DNA of 64,000 bases from positions 4,165,063-4,229,062 of the forward strand of contig NC_089825.1 in assembly GCF_035046505.1 (NCBI RefSeq), in the 5' to 3' direction. The DNA is from Tiliqua scincoides. Its lineage: Eukaryota > Chordata > Lepidosauria > Squamata > Scincidae. A program made the translations under genes and the position numbers. Each line of letters begins with the position of its first letter. The stretch's first letter is position 1. The notes below the pieces were generated by a model, which saw nothing but the letters and a program-made list of their open reading frames with translations, searched no databases and was not told where the DNA came from. Positions 52,421 to 64,000 of this stretch are shown here, in pieces.

Positions 52421-53397
52421 CCTATCTCATGGGTCAGGCCAAAATCCTCTGGGATAGCCCCATAGTTGTCATGCAGCCAGGGCCCTTGAGAGGGGAGTAA
52501 AGGGGGTAATTTGTACCTGGGTCCAGGAGCCAAAGAAGTGGGCCCAGAAATGTCCTGGGATCTTCTATTTTCCTATCTCACCTGAACTCGCTGCTCGCAT
52601 GGGATGTTAGGTATATGGCTGCTGCTACCAAAAGCCGCCTGTGCTGGGCTCAGGAATACATACATGACCCTTGTTAACAGAGTGTCAAATCTGACCTGCT
52701 GCAGTAGCTCTTTGGCATGCCTGCCAGCTTGCCATGAAGGAGTGTAGAGGAGCTCATGGACACCCCTGCAGGGTTGCAGCTGCTGCAGAAGGAGGTGTTT
52801 GTACACCAGACACTTTCCATTCCAGTGTGAGCCCAAATACGAAGATGCTCGTTTTCTAGGTTGAAAAGACTCTAGAGAGACTTGAGAGTGGGTTTGGTTT
52901 TCCATAGTAGGTATCCAGCTGCCACCACTGCATGGGCAGGTAGACCTGGGCTCTGCATTGGGAAGCCCGGTGAACCTGGGCTCCAAAGGCTTTTCCAGCT
53001 GTTGCCAGCACTCCTCCTGCCTTGCCCTTCCCTGCTCCTGTTCTGCTCACTCTTGTCACCACCCTCCCCCTTTCTGTTTCATCCCCTCTCCCTTTGGGAA
53101 GGGGCCCAAAAGAAACTTTGTGCTCCCTGATAAAATTCCTCTTGGAGGCCTTGCATGCGGCCATGAAATCTGAGCCTCACCTACCCCAGGGACCTTGGCC
53201 ATAGCCACTGAAGTCTTGCAGCACCAATAAGTGGGGAGGCTCCAATGCCATACCTGAGACCTGCCCAGGCAGCCTTAGCAGAATCCCAGTTCTGCCTGCC
53301 TTTCCAACACAACATGCAGACTCTCAAACCTCATGGACTGCTGGACAAGGTACTCGGCAAGTAGAGATGGATTCCCAAGTCATGGTGCGGGAATTGG
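52421..53397. other. Unassigned stretch
   Basis: Around 52900-53170 the text (CCCCCTTTCTGTTTCATCCC, TTGGGAAGGGGCCCAAAAGA, CTTTGTGCTCCC) closely resembles the plus-strand text at 57610-57690 (CACCTTCCCCTGCTCTGTTT, GGAAGGGGCCCAAGCAAAGC). The two are therefore copies of one unnamed repeat. No gene is seen. Confidence 0.45.
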
Positions 53398-53590
53398 ACT
53401 TAGCGTGCAATCCTAGTGCTGTCACTTTCCAGCACTGACATAAGGGCAATGCAGCTCCTATGTAAGGAAATAAACATTCCCTTACTTTGAGGAGGCCTCA
53501 GTGATTGTCCCCCAATTGCTGAAAGCAGCACACGTCCCATTGGCACAGCTGTGCCAGTGCTGGAAAGTGGGTTAGGGTTTGGGCCTTAGA
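53398..53590. mobile_element. MITE with loosely conserved inverted ends
   Basis: The left end (TTAGCGTGCAATCCTAGTGC, CACTTTCCAGCACTG) and right end (CAGTGCTGGAAAGTGGGTTA, GGGTTTGGGCCTTA) are inverted. CTTAG occurs at both edges. It has no coding capacity. Confidence 0.65.
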
Positions 53591-53752
53591 TATGGAAGAG
53601 CCAAGTTCAAATCCCCACCCATGAAGCTTCCTGGGTGGCCTTGGGTCAGTCACTATCAACCTCAATTACCTCACAGGGTGGTTGTGAGGACAAAAGAAGG
53701 GGCAGAGCTATGTACACCACCCTAAGGAAGGGTGGTGTAAAATATGAAAAAT
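53591..53752 (+). mobile_element. Ancient MIR/CORE-SINE-like fragment
   Basis: GGGTGGCCTTGGGTCAGTCA, CTCAATTACCTCACAGGGTG and GTTGTGAGGACAAAAGAAGG follow the MIR-type core and tail (CCTTGGGCAAGTCAC...CCTCACAGGGTTGTTGTGAGG). Confidence 0.55.
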
Positions 53753-54879
53753 ACACACATGCACACCCCGTTCCTGCAGTTGTGGTCACTGCAACACCCA
53801 GAAAGCTAGTGGACAAAGATGCCGGATTCTCCCACCTCATCCAACCAGGTCTCCAAAACACACATCAGGTCAGCACCTTTACCGAGGAGTAAATCCCAAA
53901 TGAGGTAGGTTTAATTATTCACTGACCTTGCAACAGGAGCAGCAACCTCAGACCCAGGAAATGGTGCCAGAGGGTTGGGGAGGGGGCAGAAAGTGGAACA
54001 GTCTGTGACTGACCCTCCTCCTGGAACAACCTGTCTGACTCCACCCTCACCATACCTTCCGTGGCCCATCACTCTCTTCACAGTGGCACACTTCTGCACA
54101 CTCTCTTTACATCTCCAACCCCCCACCCACCTGCTAAGACCACAAAGTGCCCCTTAAACACAGTGACTGGATAAACTGCTCTCAATGAAGCTTTTAAAGG
54201 GGAAAAAGCTGCCCCCTTCCAGCCAGCAGCATAGTCATTGGCTTTGTGTGCACAGCTGTGTGGTCCATTGGCCTTTCTTGGAAAGAACATTCCCAGACTT
54301 GCATCTCTTAGCAAGGACAAATGAAGGCAGGAGATGGCCAGGCAGAAAGGTCGGTCCTGAGAACTGCTTCAGATCTGGATCTCTCCCTTGTACCTGAAAC
54401 TGCTGATGCCTGGCTATTTCCTGGCCGCTTCTCTCCACTCTGCTTTGAAGACTGGTTTTTTTTTCCCCAAGCAGCTGCTTGATGAGGGTAAAACCAGACC
54501 TCTGCATGGAGGCAGCAGGTTTTGATCCACCCTTCAGACTGGATGAATCTTTAAAGGAAAAAAAATAGTTTGTAATGTCAAAAGCTCAATAAAGGCAGAA
54601 AGGGCAGAAAGCTGCCATAATGGTAGCTACCATAAGAGCTACCATAATGGTGGTAGCTACACTGTGGGTTTGTGGAGGGAAAGCCACAATGTGAATGTGA
54701 GATGTGGTGACCAGAATATGAATGTGGCTGGATCCAGACTTGGCACTCTCAAACAAAGCACATCATGTTGACCAGAGTGACTTCTTGGCACAGCCATGGA
54801 GTCAGCAAGTTAGCAAAGAGGGTGCTATTTCTTTATAAGAGTGTAGCTATTTCTTTACTCAGCGTGTAAAGAGTCTCCT
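53753..54879. other. Unassigned stretch
   Basis: A short tandem of GCTACCATAATGGTA-like units lies at 54610-54660. No gene is seen. Confidence 0.4.
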
Positions 54880-55207
54880 TGTGGAACTCCTTGTGTCAGC
54901 GTGTGGAACTCCTTGCCACAGGATGTGGTGACGGCATCTGGCCGAGATGCCTTTAAAAGAGGATTGGACAAGTTTCTGGAGGAAAAATCCATTATGGGTT
55001 ACAGGCCATGATTTGCACTAAAATCAGTGCAACCTCTTGATTTTAGAAATGGGTTATGTCAGAATGCCAGATGCAAGGGAGGGCACCCGTATGAGGTCTC
55101 TTGTTATCAGGTGTGCTCCCTGGGGCATTTGGTGGACTGCTGTGAGATACAGGAAGCTGGACTAGATGTGCCTATGGCCTGATTCAGTGGGGCTGTTATG
55201 TTCTTAG
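54880..55207 (+). mobile_element. CR1 LINE 3' end
   Basis: GTGTGGAACTCCTTGCCACA, GGATGTGGTGACGGCATCTG and GACAAGTTTCTGGAGGAAAA encode the LWNSLPQDVVTASG...LDKFLEEK tail. The 3' UTR follows to GGGGCTGTTATGTTCTTAG. Confidence 0.9.
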
Positions 55208-55558
55208 TTGCAGAGGTTAGCAGCTGCACCAGGCAACAAGCTTTAGGGGAGCAACAACCTGAGCTTGACATTGGTGGTCAAAACTGAAAACCTTGGCATT
55301 TTTGACTGATACCATTATGTTATATACCATTCAGTGCCGAAATTAATGCAGAATTCAAAAGAAACAAACTGTGTCAAAATATCTCCATTCTATCAAGTTA
55401 TAGGCAAACAACCAAAAAATAAAAACACAACTACTGGTTTTTTCTTAACTCAAAACTGACCAATGAGACTGATTGTTCTAAGATCCAATTAGGTGTTAAT
55501 ATGATACAGCAGGGAACCAATAAGGTGTTAATATGGGGGGAGCCTGTGGGGAGGCAGT

Positions 55559-55846
55559 TATGTGAGAGTGTAAAGAGCCTCTCTCTATCCACTCTATCCA
55601 TCCCCTGCATAATTTTGTGTGTCTCAATCATGTCCCCCCTCAGGCACCTCTTTTCTAGGCTGAAGAGGCCCAAATGCGGTAGCCTTTCCTCATAGGGAAG
55701 GTGCCCCAGCCCAGTAATCAGTCGCTCTCTTTTGCACCTTCTCCATTTCCACTATGTCTTTTTTGAGATGTGGTGACCAGAAGTGGACTCAAATACTCCA
55801 GGAGTGGCCTCACCATCGATTTGTACAACGGCATCATAATATCTTC
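55559..55846 (-). mobile_element. CR1 LINE internal fragment abutting a CpG island
   Basis: The minus strand encodes GLFSLEKRCLRGDMIETHKI and QGMDRVDRERLFTLSHN. It lacks the CR1 3' end and stops at CATCATAATA, after which the REPIN1-like CpG island begins within about 15 bp. Confidence 0.88.
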
Positions 55847-56139
55847 TTCTCCACCCTTTTTCAAACGGTGGCCTCTTCACTCCGACCCCCCCTGCACCCC
55901 AAGGACACGGAGCTGCCCCCCAGCCCCAGGGTCTCTGTCTGTCCTGAGCGGGCACAGGCAGCTCCGCGCGCCAGCCTGCGTGTGAATCAGCCTACACGTG
56001 TCTGCTGCCTGGAGCTGCAGCACTGGCCGCCCGCCTCCCCGGCGAGGAAGAAGGTGGCTCCCCCGTCCCCTCCCGCCCTGCGACGGCTCTGCCCAGCGTC
56101 CCCGCAGCGATCCCGGGAGGGCGGGCGGCGGCAGCGCAG

Positions 56140-56159
56140 GACTACAGTTCCCGGCGTGC
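56140..56159 (+). promoter_or_regulatory. ZNF143/SBS-like motif
   Basis: GACTACAGTTCCCGGCGTGC is a close match to ACTACAATTCCCAGMATGC, about 170 bp before the ATG of the REPIN1-like gene. Confidence 0.7.
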
Positions 56160-56308
56160 GGCGCGCGAAGCAGCGTAAATCTTCCCGGCTAACAAAAGAG
56201 CAGCAGCCGGCGAGCCTGACAGCCGCCCCGGGAGCCCGCGGGCCGCGACCCGCTGCCTCCTGCGCGGTGGACGGGCGGGCAGCGCCGCTCCTGCTGCGGC
56301 CGGGAGCG

Positions 56309-62153
<5,845 letters not shown>

Positions 62154-63380
62154 GCTCCTCACTGCAAGTGGCCATCCCCTGCGACCACTACCCCCTGCCT
62201 CCAGCCCTCCTGGAGGCAGTCATTGCCTGGGCATCTCCTGGTTGCTGTGCCCCCTAAGGCAATGTGTGCACCATGTATGGAGGAATGCAGAACTCTGAGA
62301 TGGGTTCCCCCTCCTGCTGCTCTTTCCAGATCCCTCCAAATTCCTGTAGATGTTCCACTTGAGCACCTGGTGGAGGACCTTCCATGTCCATCTTGGAATG
62401 GTGCTTCAGGCACATCAAATGTGGGGAGGGAGAGAACAACGGGCAGGGTGATAGCAGTCTTCCATGAGCCTACTGCCTGGGCTCAGGCCAACCTGGAAGT
62501 CTTATCCCTGTTGGTAGGAACGGGGGAAGAAGTGTGCCACCTAGCAGAGGAAGGAGTGCATGTTGCAGGCGCACTTCACACAGTTTGGGGGTTTGCCTGG
62601 CATCACTAAGTAGCGGAAGGGCCCCTTGTCTTTGGCAGAAGCACAGAGCAGAACCTGTGCAGGCGTCAGAGGGAACCACAAGGAGCAGCAACTCTGACAC
62701 ACACCCCTTCTGGTTCTCCCCCTTTCTTCTGCAGGCCCATAGCCATCTTGTGCATGGGCCAAGGCGGAAGCTGGGGTGAGTGCCCATGGGCAGAGGGCAA
62801 AAGAAGGGCTTGACTGATCCCACAAATGATACTGCATGACAATTTCTTTATAATCACAAACAAGGCCTGGTTTTCATGACTTGGCAGTGGAGCAGTTCAG
62901 ACAGGCCACGGATTTCCACTTTTGAGAATCACAGCTCCAATTGTCTTTAAAGAAAAAGCACGTTGCTCGTCCGCATTGTGGAGACGTATCTGAAGTTATG
63001 TGAGCAGTCTATACGGAAGGCTGAAGGAGGTGCTGAGGGACGCCTCAGCGTGTTTCTTGCATGGTGACCTGCTGCACCCTCACACCTTCTGGCCCAACTC
63101 TCCTACCTCTTCTCTCCACTCCTCCCCCGCTGCAACCACTGGAGCAAACTGGTCAGAACACTGGCATGTGTTTGGCATAATTTATGTCAAGGGCAGAATT
63201 TGGATCTGGAATGAGAGTGGCAGAGATGCCAAGAGGAGACCTGATCAGACCTCCTAGCACAAAATGAGCATTGCAGTGAAACAAAGGCCTTTCGAGGGGC
63301 CTGTTTTGGACCCAGTCAAGCTACAGTTTTTCAGATCAATCTCTTTCTTACTGTATACACTTTTAAACAAATAAAGCAGT
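62154..63380 (+). terminator. REPIN1-like 3' UTR and poly(A) signal
   Basis: The first AATAAA after the stop is at 63370-63375 (AACAAATAAAGCAG), giving a 3' UTR of about 1.2 kb. Nothing else is recognised in it. Confidence 0.7.
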
Positions 63381-64000
63381 AGGTGTTATTTTAAAAGTTC
63401 AGCTATTTGCATTGTGGTGACTTTTGCCACTTGACCTCCCCCTTTGGCTTAGTGCTTATTGAATTAAGAAAATGCTCTTCCACTTCCACTGCTGGAATGA
63501 TGGTGGAAAGACCACCAGTGGCACTGGGAGGGATAGTACTATTTTTTTCAGGGTGCCTCAACATATTGCGGAAGCTGCCCCCTCTCCCTTGGAGCCCTGA
63601 GTGACAACAGCAGAGTGGAGATGCCTCCGTATTGCTCTCACCACAGAGAATGGCTCCAGTGGGCAAAGGGGAGGAGCAGCTTACATGGTGTGTTGAGGTG
63701 CCCTGCAAAGCTCTGCACTGTGCCCCAATTCAGGAACACCACTGAAGACCACTTTAGCAGAGAAACTACAGAAGTGTAGCTGATTCGAGCTGCTGAGTTA
63801 CACAGAAGTCTTTGCCAGATTCCATTGATGTACATTCCTCCCACTGGCCAATATGAACATGGGTTTTGACATGCCAGAATCCTGTCAGTGGACGGCCTTC
63901 TTCGCAAAGTGACAACAATGTTGCATTTGGAAAAATGTTTTTCTACGACTTGCAGTGGACTTCTTGATGAATAATTCTGCAGCAACATGGAGGTCAGTGC
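63381..64000. other. Downstream flank, no feature seen
   Basis: The sequence continues past the window edge without a recognisable exon or repeat. Confidence 0.4.

Overview
The window is vertebrate nuclear DNA, most probably from a lizard (squamate reptile). The evidence is spliced host genes of the human 7q36.1 neighbourhood, several CR1 LINE copies ending in ATGTTCTT-type octamers, a 5S-rRNA-derived SINE, tRNA-derived SINEs, hAT-type MITEs and four CpG-island promoters. I see no retroviral or LTR element, no bacterial features and no CRISPR array.

Layout. 1-4.1 kb: a CR1 fragment, a low-copy satellite-like patch and a GC-rich fold-back repeat. 4.1-13.3 kb (+): a zinc-finger gene that I read as the ZNF467 orthologue, with five coding exons in consistent phase (27-nt first exon in a CpG island, KRAB-A, KRAB-B, a linker exon and a 12-finger terminal exon). 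14.1-17.9 kb (+): LRRC61, with its CpG island and one coding exon. 19.4-20.9 kb: a CR1 copy joined to a MITE. 23.5-29.5 kb (-): RARRES2 (prochemerin), four coding exons giving 161 aa with all six chemerin cysteines. Its 3.7-kb third intron is filled with CR1 sequence. 32.4-45.3 kb (+): a CpG island, then a KRAB-type zinc-finger gene with a decayed KRAB-A exon, two KRAB-B-like exons and a 7-finger terminal exon, which I cannot assign to a named orthologue. 45.3-54.9 kb: mostly unrecognised sequence with a few repeats. 54.9-63.4 kb (+): CR1 pieces, a CpG island, then a REPIN1-like gene with an intact KRAB-A exon and eight fingers.

The three zinc-finger genes share one exon plan and are evidently tandem paralogues. 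They are interleaved with LRRC61 and the oppositely oriented RARRES2. From memory, human 7q36.1 has the order ZNF467 ... LRRC61 - RARRES2(-) - REPIN1 - ZNF775, so synteny supports the assignments. The zinc-finger proteins should act as nuclear DNA-binding regulators, chemerin is a secreted chemoattractant/adipokine precursor, and LRRC61 is an intracellular leucine-rich-repeat protein of unknown role. They are neighbours and show no sign of being one pathway.

Most interesting points: (i) a GC-rich fold-back repeat family with a copy in or beside all four CpG islands, one of which looks like a real insertion; (ii) KRAB-A decay in two of the three zinc-finger genes, which also suggests that the human ZNF467 start codon lies inside a relic KRAB-A box; (iii) a 545-bp near-identical tract that patches one CR1 copy with sequence from another and overshoots into non-CR1 DNA; (iv) an open frame running from chemerin exon 3 through its splice donor into a CR1 reverse transcriptase; (v) a 5S-derived SINE sharing its tail with a LINE present elsewhere in the window. 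Splice models come from reading splice sites and phase by eye. Family identities rest on recalled human sequences and were not searched.
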